DNA of 64,000 nucleotides from Gluconobacter frateurii (GTDB taxonomy: Bacteria > Pseudomonadota > Alphaproteobacteria > Acetobacterales > Acetobacteraceae). The notes below the pieces were generated by a model. That model ran no database searches and had not been told where the DNA came from. It saw only the letters and a program-made list of their open reading frames with translations. The position numbers and the translations under genes are program-made. The DNA lies in assembly GCF_002723955.1 (NCBI RefSeq), contig NZ_BEWN01000001.1, positions 806,001 through 870,000 on the forward strand. The letters are read 5' to 3'. Below are positions 1 through 9,102 of the stretch, in pieces. Each line of letters begins with the position of its first letter. Within the stretch, counting starts at the first letter, position 1.

Positions 1-2424
1 GTTGCGAAGGGGCCAGTAGCACTGGATGCGGATTTCCAGCATCTGCCCTCACATCCTCAGGGCACGCTGACGGCTCACGGAACGCTGGATCACGCGCCGC
101 TGGTGCTGGATAGCGCCGTGCAGAAAACGGATGATGGCGCATTCCATGTTGATCTGAACAAGCTGAGCTGGAACAGCCTCACCGGGCACGGCAAACTCCG
201 CCTGCCCAATGGCGCGAAGGTGCCTCTGGGTGATCTGGATCTCAGCGTCAAAAACCTTGCGGATTTCCAGCGTCTGATCGGTCAGGCCATCAAGGGACAT
301 CTGGCTCTTTCCATTCATACGACCGAGCCACAAGGCGCACCGCCGCAGGTCAAACTCGGACTTGATGGTGCGTTGGCCATGGCTCAGGCGAGCGTGCAGT
401 CCCTGACTCTAAAGGGTCTGATTTCCAATCCGATTGATGACCCAACTCCGGATCTGACGCTCGATCTCGCAGGCGTTCGCTCGCAGGATATCACGGGTAA
501 GGCGCGGGCCACGGTCAAAGGGCCGCAGTCTGCGATGGCCTTGACGCTGAATGGTGCTTTCCAGAATGTCATGGGTGCACCGGCCAATGTCGATACGGCT
601 GTTCTGCTGAACCTGCCGAAGAAAACCGTCCGCATTGATCGTCTGACGGCCATGGCGAAAGACGAATATATTCGTCTGGGTGGGCCCGCCAATGTATCCT
701 TCGGTGATATCATGGGCGTGGATCATCTGCGCGCGACATTGGCACCGAAGGGTGTGGCGCCTGCAACGATTGATGTTGCAGGCTCGATCAAGCCACGCCT
801 TGCGTTGACTGCGACGGTGGACCGTCTGACGCCTGCGATTGCCAAGCCTTTCGCCCCGGATCTGGCAGCAAGCGGCACCATTTCCGCGAAGGCCAATCTG
901 GGCGGAACACTGGATGCACCGACCGGAACCGTGTCTCTGAATGCGCATGGTCTGAAAATGCAGACAGGCCCGGCAGCATCGCTGCCAGCGGCAGAAATTC
1001 TGGCAAATATCGGCCTGGCCGGGAAAACAGCAAAGGTGGATGCGACCCTTGCTGCTGGTCCGAAAGTGGCTCTGGCCGTTCGTGGAACGGCGCCTACGTC
1101 GAAGGATGGTGCGATCGCTTTGAACACGACGGGCCATGTGGATCTGTCTGTGGCCAACGGTGTTCTGGGCGCCAGCGGCATGGCGACGAAGGGTCAGATC
1201 GGGATCAATCTGAATGTCACCGGAAACGCAACCCAGCCTCGGGCAACCGGGCAGGTTGACCTGCGCAATGTCTCTTTCGATCATTATGCACAGGGCGTCC
1301 GTCTGACGGATATCAACGGTGCGATTGTGGCCTCAGGTGACACTCTGACGCTTCAGAACGTTCTGGCTCACGCAGGGCAGGGAACGATTGGTCTGACGGG
1401 AACAGTCGGTGTGTTCCGGCCGGGGCTGCCGGTGGATATCAAAGTCATTTCCAACAAGGCGCGACCGATTTCCAGTGATCTGGTAACAGCCACGATCAAC
1501 ACGGATCTCCATATTCACGGACAGGCCACGACCCGCGTCGATGTGGATGGAAAGATCGTTCTTCCAAGCGTGACGGTAAACATCCCCAACTCCATGCCGG
1601 CTTCTGTGGCGCAGCTTGATGTGGTTCGTCCTGGCCAGAAGGCACCAGACACGACCAGTGCCCTGATCATTGGTCTGGCGATTGATGTGATTTCGCCGGG
1701 CCAGTTTGTGGTGCAGGGACATGGTCTGGATGCAGAAATGCAGGGCAAGCTGCATGTCGGTGGTACCAGCAGTGCACCATCAGTGACCGGTGGTTTCGAC
1801 ATGAAGCGCGGTAACTTCAACCTTGCCGGGATCAACCTGAACTTCACGCATGGGCGCGTCGCGTTCAATGGCACAGGCGTGAATCACAAGCTCGATCCGA
1901 CACTGGATTTCCGCGCGGATCGTAATGCTAAAGGAACACTGGCGAGCCTTCTGGTGACTGGCTATGCCAGTGCCCCCAAGATCGACTTCGCATCAGTGCC
2001 GACGCAGCCTCGGGATGAAGTCTTGGCCATTCTACTTTTCGGAACGGACGCCCATTCCCTTTCCACGACTCAACTTGCAGAACTTGCTGCTGCTGTAGCG
2101 CAACTTGCTGGAGGTTCGTCATTCGATCCGCTCGGGAAGGTGCGGAATGCGCTTGGGCTTGATCGTCTTGCTGTGGGGGGCGGGAGCGGCGTCGATAATG
2201 GCGGGACCAGTGTGGAAGCCGGAAAATACGTCATGAAGGGCGTGTATGTGGGTGCGAAACAGGCCACATCGGGTTCAGGTACGCAGGCACAGGTTCAGAT
2301 TGATCTGACGAAGCGCCTCAAGCTTAACACGACGGTCGGAACAGGTGGGCAGGTGACAGGCTTCACCACTCCGGAAAACGATCCGGGATCGAGTGTCGGC
2401 CTGTCTTACGGGTTCGACTACTAA
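1..2424 (+). CDS. tamB: TamB-type translocation/assembly protein (DUF490), 3' part
   Basis: The reading frame is open from base 1, so the gene starts left of the window and about 807 C-terminal residues are visible. They form long repetitive beta-rich sequence with alternating hydrophobic residues (LDLAGVRSQDITGKA-type repeats), typical of the periplasmic beta-taco of TamB/AsmA-like proteins. The last 300 residues match the TamB C-terminal domain (GGFDMKRGNFNLAGINLNF, then PRDEVLAILLFG) and the protein ends in SYGFDY, like a barrel-interacting end. TamB family members bridge inner and outer membrane and move phospholipids or assist outer-membrane protein insertion with the Omp85 protein TamA, which would be expected just upstream. 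The gene runs convergently into the next gene with only 6 nt between. Confidence 0.9.
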   Translation, partial: VAKGPVALDADFQHLPSHPQGTLTAHGTLDHAPLVLDSAVQKTDDGAFHVDLNKLSWNSLTGHGKLRLPNGAKVPLGDLDLSVKNLADFQRLIGQAIKGHLALSIHTTEPQGAPPQVKLGLDGALAMAQASVQSLTLKGLISNPIDDPTPDLTLDLAGVRSQDITGKARATVKGPQSAMALTLNGAFQNVMGAPANVDTAVLLNLPKKTVRIDRLTAMAKDEYIRLGGPANVSFGDIMGVDHLRATLAPKGVAPATIDVAGSIKPRLALTATVDRLTPAIAKPFAPDLAASGTISAKANLGGTLDAPTGTVSLNAHGLKMQTGPAASLPAAEILANIGLAGKTAKVDATLAAGPKVALAVRGTAPTSKDGAIALNTTGHVDLSVANGVLGASGMATKGQIGINLNVTGNATQPRATGQVDLRNVSFDHYAQGVRLTDINGAIVASGDTLTLQNVLAHAGQGTIGLTGTVGVFRPGLPVDIKVISNKARPISSDLVTATINTDLHIHGQATTRVDVDGKIVLPSVTVNIPNSMPASVAQLDVVRPGQKAPDTTSALIIGLAIDVISPGQFVVQGHGLDAEMQGKLHVGGTSSAPSVTGGFDMKRGNFNLAGINLNFTHGRVAFNGTGVNHKLDPTLDFRADRNAKGTLASLLVTGYASAPKIDFASVPTQPRDEVLAILLFGTDAHSLSTTQLAELAAAVAQLAGGSSFDPLGKVRNALGLDRLAVGGGSGVDNGGTSVEAGKYVMKGVYVGAKQATSGSGTQAQVQIDLTKRLKLNTTVGTGGQVTGFTTPENDPGSSVGLSYGFDY

Positions 2425-2430
2425 GCTTGG

Positions 2431-4014
2431 CTAGCGGGCGCGGACCGCGTCTTCAAGCAGTGACCTGACCCGGGTTACAACGTCCGACCAGTCCCGGAAA
2501 CGGGTCTGGCGGACGATTTTCATTTTCGGATACCACGGGCTGTCGCCCCGACCATGAAGCCAACGCCAGCAGTTGTTGAACCTGTCCATCATGATGACAG
2601 GTTTCCCAAGCCCTCCCGCCAGATGCACCATGGACGTATCCACGGACACGACCAGATCAAGGCAGGACACCAGAGCAGCCGTATCATCCATATCCAGACA
2701 TTGCGGCATGAAATCTACCAGAGGCCCCGGGAAATCCAGCCTTTGTTGGGCTGGTTCATCCTTCTGGAGAGAGTAGAAACTGATGCCCTTCAGATCAGCG
2801 AGTGGCGCAAGGGCTGAGAGAGGCATGGAGCGCTGGCGGTCTACCATCTGCGCGCCAGTGTTCTCCGGCCGTGCGCCACCTGCCCAAACCAGACCAACAC
2901 GCAGGTTACAATCAGTACGAAGGCTTTTCTTCCACTGGGTGGCTTTAGCCGGCTCGGCGGTCAGGTAGGGAACCGGAGCACCCATGGCATCTGGCGTTGC
3001 AGAGAACGCACGGGGAAGACTGATGAATGGGCAATGATAATCGTATTCCGGCGTCTCGCCACCGTGTTGCACGATGGAGACACCTTCAACACGGCCACAT
3101 AGTCCGGCCAGCGTGGATGTACCCCAGATATGAACGATGGCTCCTGTTCGGGCCAAAGCGGGAATATACCGAAGATACATCAGCGTATCGCCCAGACCTT
3201 CTTCCTGCGTCACGAGGACACGCTTTCCCACAAGGTTCAGGGATGGCGTGATATTGGGCAGAAGGCGGCTCTGCGGCAGGTTTGTATGCCCCGGCACTCC
3301 GAAGCGCCATTCGTGCTCTGCCCAACCCTGAGCCATACGGCCGCTTTTGAGCATGGCAATGGAATGATTGAGCCTGAGTGCAGCCTCATTTGGCCCAAGA
3401 GGAATGGTTTCCCGGTAGATGTTCGCTGCTTCTTCGAGGCGCCCGATATTGTTCAGAATGGCAGCCATGTTGCAGCCCGGGCCCCATTCCCCTGGGGAGC
3501 GCTGACGCAGATCATCCAGAATGGCGAGAGCTTCATCGAAGCGTCCCTGCTCGGTCAGATTCATGGCCAGAAGGTTGAGAGTGCCTTTGTCATTCGGGCG
3601 CCGTTTCAGACTCTCCCGCAGGCAGACCTCTGCTTCATCGAAGCGGCCCAGGTGCATGAGGATATTTCCCTGGGCATCCAAAAGGCGCGGATCATGAGGG
3701 GCTAGCTTGCGGCTTTCTGCAAACAGTAGGAGCAGATCTGCTCTGCGGCGCATGGCCACCGCTTCGTCGACAAGGGCGACGACGGCATGGCCGCCGAATG
3801 GTCGGGTAGCCTTTTCAAGCTCTACGGCTGCGTCCTGATACCGGGCAAGCCGAAAGAATGCGCGGCCCCTCGTCAGATGGACCGCATCGCTGTCTGAGAG
3901 AGGGGAGAGCAGCGCCAGAGCAGTTTCTGCGTCTCCGGCTCTAAGACTTTGATCCGCTTCGCTCAGACGATGATCAAGAGGGGAAGATAATGCGATGTCG
4001 CTGGTACTGCTCAT
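2431..4014 (-). CDS. TPR protein with GT-B (glycosyltransferase 9-like) C-terminal domain
   Basis: This 527-residue protein has an N-terminal TPR array (residues about 10-235; repeats such as GRFDEAEVCLRESLKRRPND and GRFDEALAILDDLRQRSPGE). The C-terminal half resembles the ADP-heptose-type GT-B fold: a glycine-rich QEEGLGDTLMYLRYIPAL segment, a GLVWAGG segment and SVDTSMVHLAGGLGKPV near the end. Such proteins are common in alphaproteobacteria and are assumed to glycosylate protein or surface glycan, but the acceptor cannot be read from sequence. No signal peptide is visible, so it is probably cytoplasmic. It is the last gene of an apparent operon with the receiver protein (10 nt upstream) and an SDR. 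Confidence 0.8.
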   Translation of the reverse strand: MSSTSDIALSSPLDHRLSEADQSLRAGDAETALALLSPLSDSDAVHLTRGRAFFRLARYQDAAVELEKATRPFGGHAVVALVDEAVAMRRRADLLLLFAESRKLAPHDPRLLDAQGNILMHLGRFDEAEVCLRESLKRRPNDKGTLNLLAMNLTEQGRFDEALAILDDLRQRSPGEWGPGCNMAAILNNIGRLEEAANIYRETIPLGPNEAALRLNHSIAMLKSGRMAQGWAEHEWRFGVPGHTNLPQSRLLPNITPSLNLVGKRVLVTQEEGLGDTLMYLRYIPALARTGAIVHIWGTSTLAGLCGRVEGVSIVQHGGETPEYDYHCPFISLPRAFSATPDAMGAPVPYLTAEPAKATQWKKSLRTDCNLRVGLVWAGGARPENTGAQMVDRQRSMPLSALAPLADLKGISFYSLQKDEPAQQRLDFPGPLVDFMPQCLDMDDTAALVSCLDLVVSVDTSMVHLAGGLGKPVIMMDRFNNCWRWLHGRGDSPWYPKMKIVRQTRFRDWSDVVTRVRSLLEDAVRAR

Positions 4015-4024
4015 TGTACCTGTC

Positions 4025-4405
4025 CTAGCCCGAAACCGGCTCTGCCATCTCCTGAAGGGCTTTCAGGATGGCGGCCAGAGAATAGGGTTTGGAAATGAAA
4101 CGGTCCCTTGCGGGATCCCCGGACGTTTCGTCCCTGCGAAGATCCCCATGGCCACTGATGTAAATGACCGGAAGATCGGGCCAGCGATTGCGTGCCTGAT
4201 GGCTGAGGCTCATGCCATCGCCATCAGGAAGTGCCATGTCCGCCACAAGGGCGTCCAGGCTAGGCTCTGAAGCGATGCAGGCGATCGCTTCCGCGCAGGT
4301 CCCTGCTTCCCTCACAGTTAGTCCGCTGTCCTGCAGAAACTCCACAAGACAGGTACGGATCAGAAAATCATCTTCAATGATGAGAACAGTGAGGGAAGGC
4401 GCCAT
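4025..4405 (-). CDS. Single-domain response regulator (receiver only)
   Basis: The 126-residue protein is a stand-alone CheY-like receiver. It has the acidic pocket near the N terminus (LIIEDDFLI), the phospho-acceptor Asp in VADMALPDGDG (about residue 57), a conserved Ser in YISGHGD and the Lys-Pro pair in RFISKPYSL. There is no output domain, so it probably acts in a phosphorelay or by protein contact. No histidine kinase is adjacent. It lies 6 nt downstream of the SDR gene and 10 nt upstream of the TPR gene, so the three are probably co-transcribed. Confidence 0.88.
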   Translation of the reverse strand: MAPSLTVLIIEDDFLIRTCLVEFLQDSGLTVREAGTCAEAIACIASEPSLDALVADMALPDGDGMSLSHQARNRWPDLPVIYISGHGDLRRDETSGDPARDRFISKPYSLAAILKALQEMAEPVSG

Positions 4406-4411
4406 AGGATT

Positions 4412-5212
4412 TTACGAAGACCAGTTCTTTTCGAAGTCACCATACAACGTCAGGCCACCATCCACATAGAGGGTTTGACCTGTAATGTAGGTGCTGTCTT
4501 CTGCTGCAAGAAACGTGACGGCGTCAGCAATTTCACGGCCTTCGCCCGGGCGCTTCATCGGAATGTGATCTGACACATTCTTGTACTGCACGGGATCGTT
4601 AATCCAGGACATGTTGATCGGCGTCACGATGGCGCCCGGTGCCACTGCATTCACGCGGATGCCACGGCTTGCATACTCCAGAGCCAGCGTGCGGACGATG
4701 TTGCCCACAGCGCCTTTGGAGGCAGAGTAGCCAAGATAATGAGGCTTCGGGATGATCTGGTGAACAGAGGAGTTCACGATGATCGCGCCCTGAATGCCGT
4801 TTTCAAGCCAGTACTTGATGGCTTCGCGGCACGGGAGCATCACGCCCGTCACATTGACGGCCATCACGCCTTCAAAGTCTTCGAGCTTGATGTCTTCGGA
4901 CGGGGACGCAATCTGGTAGCCTGCATTGCAGACCAGAACATCCAGTCCACCCATGGCCTCGATGCTCTCGCGCATCAGGCGGCGGACGTCTTCTTCCTTG
5001 GAAATGTCACCCGTGGCGATCGGGTGTTCACCGCCAGAGACCTTCGGAAGCTTCTCGCGGACAGCAATCAGCTTGTCTTCCTTGCGGCCATTCAGTGCGA
5101 CCTGAGCGCCTTCTTCTGCAAAGCGAAGGGCAGTGGCCTCACCAATACCTTGGGACGCACCCGTAACGAGTACTTTCTTGCCGGCGAAACGATTGCTGTA
5201 AGGGGCGGGCAT
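4412..5212 (-). CDS. SDR oxidoreductase, glucose 1-dehydrogenase type
   Basis: A 266-residue classical short-chain dehydrogenase. It shows the cofactor motif TGASQGIG, the NAG motif (LVCNAGYQ), catalytic Ser in NSSVHQ, Tyr-x-x-x-Lys in YSASKGA, and the C-terminal ITGQTLYVDGG typical of this subfamily. The sequence resembles the NADP-dependent cytosolic glucose dehydrogenases known from Gluconobacter, which oxidise glucose to gluconate for the pentose phosphate pathway; substrate assignment is by resemblance only. A good ribosome binding site (GAGGTGAGG) precedes the ATG. It heads an operon with a receiver protein and a TPR protein, and a long perfect palindrome lies about 110-145 nt upstream of its start. 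Confidence 0.85.
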   Translation of the reverse strand: MPAPYSNRFAGKKVLVTGASQGIGEATALRFAEEGAQVALNGRKEDKLIAVREKLPKVSGGEHPIATGDISKEEDVRRLMRESIEAMGGLDVLVCNAGYQIASPSEDIKLEDFEGVMAVNVTGVMLPCREAIKYWLENGIQGAIIVNSSVHQIIPKPHYLGYSASKGAVGNIVRTLALEYASRGIRVNAVAPGAIVTPINMSWINDPVQYKNVSDHIPMKRPGEGREIADAVTFLAAEDSTYITGQTLYVDGGLTLYGDFEKNWSS

Positions 5213-5320
5213 AGGTCCTCACCTCTCCTTGAACGTCAGTGATTTAAAGATGGGGTAGGGCATCCGGGAGCGGCCTTCCGTGTCGCCAACGCGGAAATGG
5301 CCTGAAGGATGCTTTTCAAA

Positions 5321-5356
5321 CTGTGATGTTTTCATAATGACATGAAAACATCACAG
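5321..5356. promoter_or_regulatory. Perfect 15-bp inverted repeat upstream of the SDR operon
   Basis: The left arm at 5321-5335 (CTGTGATGTTTTCAT) and right arm at 5342-5356 (its exact reverse complement) are separated by 6 nt. The element lies between the 3' end of the CarD gene and the start of the SDR gene. It is AT-rich and neither side has a T-run, so it looks more like an operator for a dimeric regulator than an intrinsic terminator, although a transcript hairpin downstream of carD is possible. Confidence 0.5.
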
Positions 5357-5369
5357 AATTCTGGAAGGC

Positions 5370-5957
5370 TCAGGCGGCCTTCATGGTCTTGGTCAGGCTC
5401 TCGAGAACCGTTGCGGGGTCCGTGTTTTCGAGAACGGCAACTTCTGCAACGAAGCGCTCCTGTGCCGCTTCGAAAAGCTTACGCTCAGAGAAGCTGCCAT
5501 CCAGGCTGTCTACGTTGCGACGGAGGTCACGCAGCACTTCCGCAATCTGGATCAGATCACCGGAGTTGATCTTTTCCTGATAGGCGACGGCACGGCGGGC
5601 CCACATGCCCTTGCTGACATGTGGCTTGCCCTTGATGACCGTCATCGCCTTGTCCACGATGTCCCGGGTGACGATCTTGCGCAGGCCGGCCTTACGGGCC
5701 TTGGCCAGCGGGATACGCAGGGTCATCTGGTTGCCAGGGAACGAGATCTGGATCATCTCGATCATGGTATCGGCCACTTCGACCATACCGATCTTGTCCA
5801 CCCGGCCTACGCCATGCGCTGCGTAAACGATGGAATCACCCTCGCTGAACGGATCTGAACCGTGCTCGGGATCGGTCTGACGGGCGGTGTTCTTGGCTGC
5901 GGCACGAGCCATTTCGTCGGTCATGCCGCCCTTCGGGGGGGTCTTGAAGGTGTTCAT
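5370..5957 (-). CDS. carD: CarD family transcriptional regulator
   Basis: A 195-residue CarD/CdnL-type protein. The N-terminal RNA-polymerase-interacting Tudor-like domain is clear (FSEGDSIVYAAHGVGRVDKI, residues about 38-57), followed by the helical DNA-contacting domain (LRDLRRNVDSLDGSFSERKL and AQERFVAEVAVL). Family members bind the RNA polymerase beta subunit and stabilise open complexes at many promoters. The first 35 residues are a basic extension. It is monocistronic, with the bestrophin gene 54 nt upstream on the same strand. Confidence 0.93.
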   Translation of the reverse strand: MNTFKTPPKGGMTDEMARAAAKNTARQTDPEHGSDPFSEGDSIVYAAHGVGRVDKIGMVEVADTMIEMIQISFPGNQMTLRIPLAKARKAGLRKIVTRDIVDKAMTVIKGKPHVSKGMWARRAVAYQEKINSGDLIQIAEVLRDLRRNVDSLDGSFSERKLFEAAQERFVAEVAVLENTDPATVLESLTKTMKAA

Positions 5958-6011
5958 AACTCAGGACGATACCAGAAAAACGGTATCCTGTCCTGCACTA
6001 TCCGACCTGAA

Positions 6012-6887
6012 TTATGCCTGCACGCCGTGCCTGGGCTGGATTGGGGCTGGCGCAGGCTCTCCAATGGGTTGCAGAAGATCGCGCTCGATGGTGCGGGCCA
6101 TGGTGTGCATCGGGAGTGCGTGCACGCTGGCGATAAACGGTTCCTGCAGGTCACGACCACTGCGGTCCAGCATCTGGAATAGCAGCCCGATCACACTGGA
6201 CCCAAGAGGCGTGATCCAACCAAGTGTTTGGACTGCCGAAAGGGGTAGAATGATGCAGAAGAGATGCGTTGCCAGTTCAGGAATGACGGAATACTGCACT
6301 GGCAGTGGCGTATTGCGGATACGCTCAAGACCACCCTGTGCGTTGGCAATATCCGAAAGAATACGATCCACCGTGCCATGAACGGCACCATCAATGCCTT
6401 TGAGTTCCACTTCCTGCTGTACGCCAAGACCGATTTCGTAAAGCAGTGCATTCGCCGTGTTGGAGCAGGCAAAGACCTTGGTGCGGACGTCAGCCGGGAG
6501 CAGTCTTTCGACTTCCTCGCCCGTAGAATCCCCACGCAGCGCGGCGCGCAGGACATGCGGATAGGCGGCCATGTATCGTGCAAGATCTGGACGACCGCCC
6601 AGCAGGGATGCGGCTTCACGTCCGAAGGATCGGCAGTTGTTCGTGATGGCGCCCCAAAGGGTCCGTCCTTCCCACCAGCGGGCATAGGCGGCGTTGTTTC
6701 GCATGCCAAGGAAGATGGCCAGTGCGGAACCCATCAACGAGATGGGAAGAGCAGGCTGGTCCATCCATTCCTGATGGTAGATCTGAAAGAGAATGACGAC
6801 CACAAGGTCCCAGAGTGCCAGGAGAACAATGGGTGGCAGGGATTCTCTGAAGAGAATAGCCAGGCCGTGTTGGCGATTGACGATCAA
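6012..6887 (-). CDS. Bestrophin family (UPF0187) membrane protein
   Basis: The 291-residue protein matches bacterial bestrophin homologues, which form pentameric ion channels. The N-terminal membrane segment contains the family-like PPIVLLALWDLVVVI, followed by LPISLMGSALAIFLGMRNNAAYARWWEGRTLWGAI, in which the N-x-A-Y-x-R-W-W-E-x-R signature is diagnostic. A second hydrophobic pair (HLFCIILPLSAV) lies near residue 220. Ion selectivity cannot be told from sequence. It is divergent from the formaldehyde dehydrogenase gene, with about 236 nt of shared upstream region. Confidence 0.9.
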   Translation of the reverse strand: MIVNRQHGLAILFRESLPPIVLLALWDLVVVILFQIYHQEWMDQPALPISLMGSALAIFLGMRNNAAYARWWEGRTLWGAITNNCRSFGREAASLLGGRPDLARYMAAYPHVLRAALRGDSTGEEVERLLPADVRTKVFACSNTANALLYEIGLGVQQEVELKGIDGAVHGTVDRILSDIANAQGGLERIRNTPLPVQYSVIPELATHLFCIILPLSAVQTLGWITPLGSSVIGLLFQMLDRSGRDLQEPFIASVHALPMHTMARTIERDLLQPIGEPAPAPIQPRHGVQA

Positions 6888-7123
6888 GCCGAAGGCTCCT
6901 TGCCTGAATGCGGTATGTCCTCTGAAACTAACCGTGAAAAGTATGACCGGCCAACACCAAAAGATTTCCGCAGTTTTGCGCAGTTTTGCCAGTCAAACCG
7001 GGACAGAAACTTTTCTCCTCGACAGGTCCGCCTGCAAAGGCCGGAGGAAAGCATAACGCGCCTCTTGCGTCCTGTTTCCCGAATGCGATACCTTGGCAGC
7101 ACTGTATGCAGGGAGACAGTCAG

Positions 7124-8239
7124 ATGGATGTCATTGCCGCGATTGCGTTTGAAGCAGGCAAGCCGCTTGAAATCGATACCGTTCAGCTTGAAGGGCCCAA
7201 AGAAGGCGAGGTTCTGGTCGAAATCAAGGCGACCGGCCTGTGTCATACCGATAAGTACACCCTGTCCGGACAGGACCCGGAAGGCCTGTTCCCCGCCATT
7301 CTGGGTCATGAAGGTGCCGGTATCGTCCGGGAAGTCGGACCGGGTGTGAAGCATCTGAAACCGGGTGACCATGTGATCCCGCTTTACACGCCGGAATGTC
7401 GGGAATGTCCGTCCTGCCTGTCCCGCAAGACGAATCTTTGTACGTCTATCCGCTCCACGCAGGGCAAGGGCGTGATGCCTGATGGAACCTCGCGCTTCTC
7501 CTACAAAGGCCAGTCGATCCATCACTACATGGGCTGTTCAACCTTCGCGAATTTTACGGTTCTGCCTGAAATTTCATTGGCCAAAATTCGCCCGGACGCT
7601 CCGTTCGACAAGGTCTGCTACATCGGCTGCGGCGTGACGACCGGCATTGGCGCGGTCATGTTTACGGCGCAGGTCGAGCCGGGTTCGACCGTGGCGGTCT
7701 TCGGTCTGGGGGGGATCGGTCTGAACGTCATTCAGGGCGCAAAGATGGTAGGCGCAACACGCATCATCGGCGTGGACGTCAATCCCGGCCGTGAAGCCAT
7801 GGCACGCCAGTTTGGCATGACGGATTTCGTGAATCCAAAAGATCTCGGGCCGAATGGCGATCTGGTCGGGCATCTCATCGAAATGACCGGTGGTGGCGCA
7901 GACTACACGTTCGAATGTGTGGGCAATGTCACGCTCATGCGTCAGGCTCTGGAAAGCGCCCATCGTGGCTGGGGTGTATCCTGCGTTATTGGTGTTGCCG
8001 GAGCCGGGCAGGAAATCAGCACGCGTCCGTTTCAGCTCGTGACGGGTCGCCGGTGGATCGGTTCGGCATTTGGTGGAGCGCGGGGTCGCACGGATGTTCC
8101 AAAAATCGTGGACTGGTACATGGATGGACGGATCGACATTGATTCCCTCATCACCCACAAACTCAAGCTCTCCGAAATCAATCACGGTTTTGATCTGATG
8201 GCGCGTGGCGAGAGCATCCGTAGCGTTGTGGAGTTCTGA
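7124..8239 (+). CDS. frmA: S-(hydroxymethyl)glutathione dehydrogenase / class III alcohol dehydrogenase
   Basis: The 371-residue zinc alcohol dehydrogenase oxidises S-hydroxymethylglutathione (formaldehyde plus glutathione) with NAD+. Catalytic zinc ligands are visible ([18 protein letters not shown]), as are the four structural-zinc cysteines ([15 protein letters not shown]) and the Rossmann motif [12 protein letters not shown]. The frame is open upstream to 6986, but I chose ATG 7124 because GGGAGA lies 7 nt before it and [15 protein letters not shown] is the usual family N terminus. It is followed after 2 nt by S-formylglutathione hydrolase, completing the pathway. Confidence 0.95.
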   Translation: MDVIAAIAFEAGKPLEIDTVQLEGPKEGEVLVEIKATGLCHTDKYTLSGQDPEGLFPAILGHEGAGIVREVGPGVKHLKPGDHVIPLYTPECRECPSCLSRKTNLCTSIRSTQGKGVMPDGTSRFSYKGQSIHHYMGCSTFANFTVLPEISLAKIRPDAPFDKVCYIGCGVTTGIGAVMFTAQVEPGSTVAVFGLGGIGLNVIQGAKMVGATRIIGVDVNPGREAMARQFGMTDFVNPKDLGPNGDLVGHLIEMTGGGADYTFECVGNVTLMRQALESAHRGWGVSCVIGVAGAGQEISTRPFQLVTGRRWIGSAFGGARGRTDVPKIVDWYMDGRIDIDSLITHKLKLSEINHGFDLMARGESIRSVVEF

Positions 8240-8241
8240 GC

Positions 8242-9102
8242 ATGTCGTCTGAAAACCTAGCCATAGAAACAGTGGGGCAGCATGCCTGTTGTGGGGGCTC
8301 CCTGCGTGTTCTGAAACATCCCTCAGAGGTTCTGGGCGTTCCCGCCACGTTCTCGATCTTCCTGCCCAAGGAGGCTTTGGCTGGGCAGAAGGTTCCGGTT
8401 ATTCACGTTCTGGCTGGTCTGACCGCCAATCATGAAACCTTCCTCATCAAATCCAACGCCATCCGTTTCGCGGCAGAGCATGGCATTGCTTTGGTTGCGC
8501 CGGACACATCTCCTCGCGATACAGGAACCCCGGGCGAAAATGACGCGTATGATCTCGGCTCAGGGGCAGGGTTCTATGTGGACGCCACGGCTGAACCATG
8601 GAGCAGGCACTATCGCATGGAGAGTTATATCCATCGGGAACTGCCAGCTCTGACGGAAAAGCTGTTCCCGCTTGATGGGGACCGTCGGGGCATCATGGGC
8701 CATTCCATGGGCGGCATGGGCACGCTCGTTCAGGCGCTTCGTTATCCCGAGTTCTGGAAATCCGTTTCAGCCTTTGCACCGATCTGCCATCCGAGTGTGA
8801 TTCCATGGGGGCAGAAGGCGTTCGATGCCTATTTTGGTGGGGACCCGTCAAAATGGCGCGACTGCGATCCCACGTTGCTTCTCAGGAACGGCCATAAGCA
8901 TCCCGCCACAATCCTTGTGGATCAGGGATTGCAGGACCAGTACCTGTCCGACCTGCGGGCTGATGCTCTTGTCGAGGCCGCAAAAGAAAGTGGGCAGTCG
9001 CTCGAAATGCGTCATCATGACGTTTACGACCATTCCTACTGGTTCATTCAGAGCTTCATTGCCGATCATCTGACCCATCACGCCAAAGGACTGAAGGCAT
9101 GA
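8242..9102 (+). CDS. fghA: S-formylglutathione hydrolase
   Basis: A 286-residue esterase-D-type alpha/beta hydrolase that splits S-formylglutathione into formate and glutathione. The nucleophile elbow GHSMGGMG (Ser about residue 153), the HVLAGLTANHETF oxyanion-loop segment and the late DHSYWFI histidine are all present. It is 2 nt behind frmA and its last codons overlap the following RNase T2 gene by 4 nt (ATGA), so the three are co-transcribed. Confidence 0.95.
   Translation: MSSENLAIETVGQHACCGGSLRVLKHPSEVLGVPATFSIFLPKEALAGQKVPVIHVLAGLTANHETFLIKSNAIRFAAEHGIALVAPDTSPRDTGTPGENDAYDLGSGAGFYVDATAEPWSRHYRMESYIHRELPALTEKLFPLDGDRRGIMGHSMGGMGTLVQALRYPEFWKSVSAFAPICHPSVIPWGQKAFDAYFGGDPSKWRDCDPTLLLRNGHKHPATILVDQGLQDQYLSDLRADALVEAAKESGQSLEMRHHDVYDHSYWFIQSFIADHLTHHAKGLKA

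Noticed and set aside
6264-7349. 361-codon open frame on the plus strand
   Set aside because: It overlaps the bestrophin gene in antisense and the start of frmA in another frame; the composition looks random.
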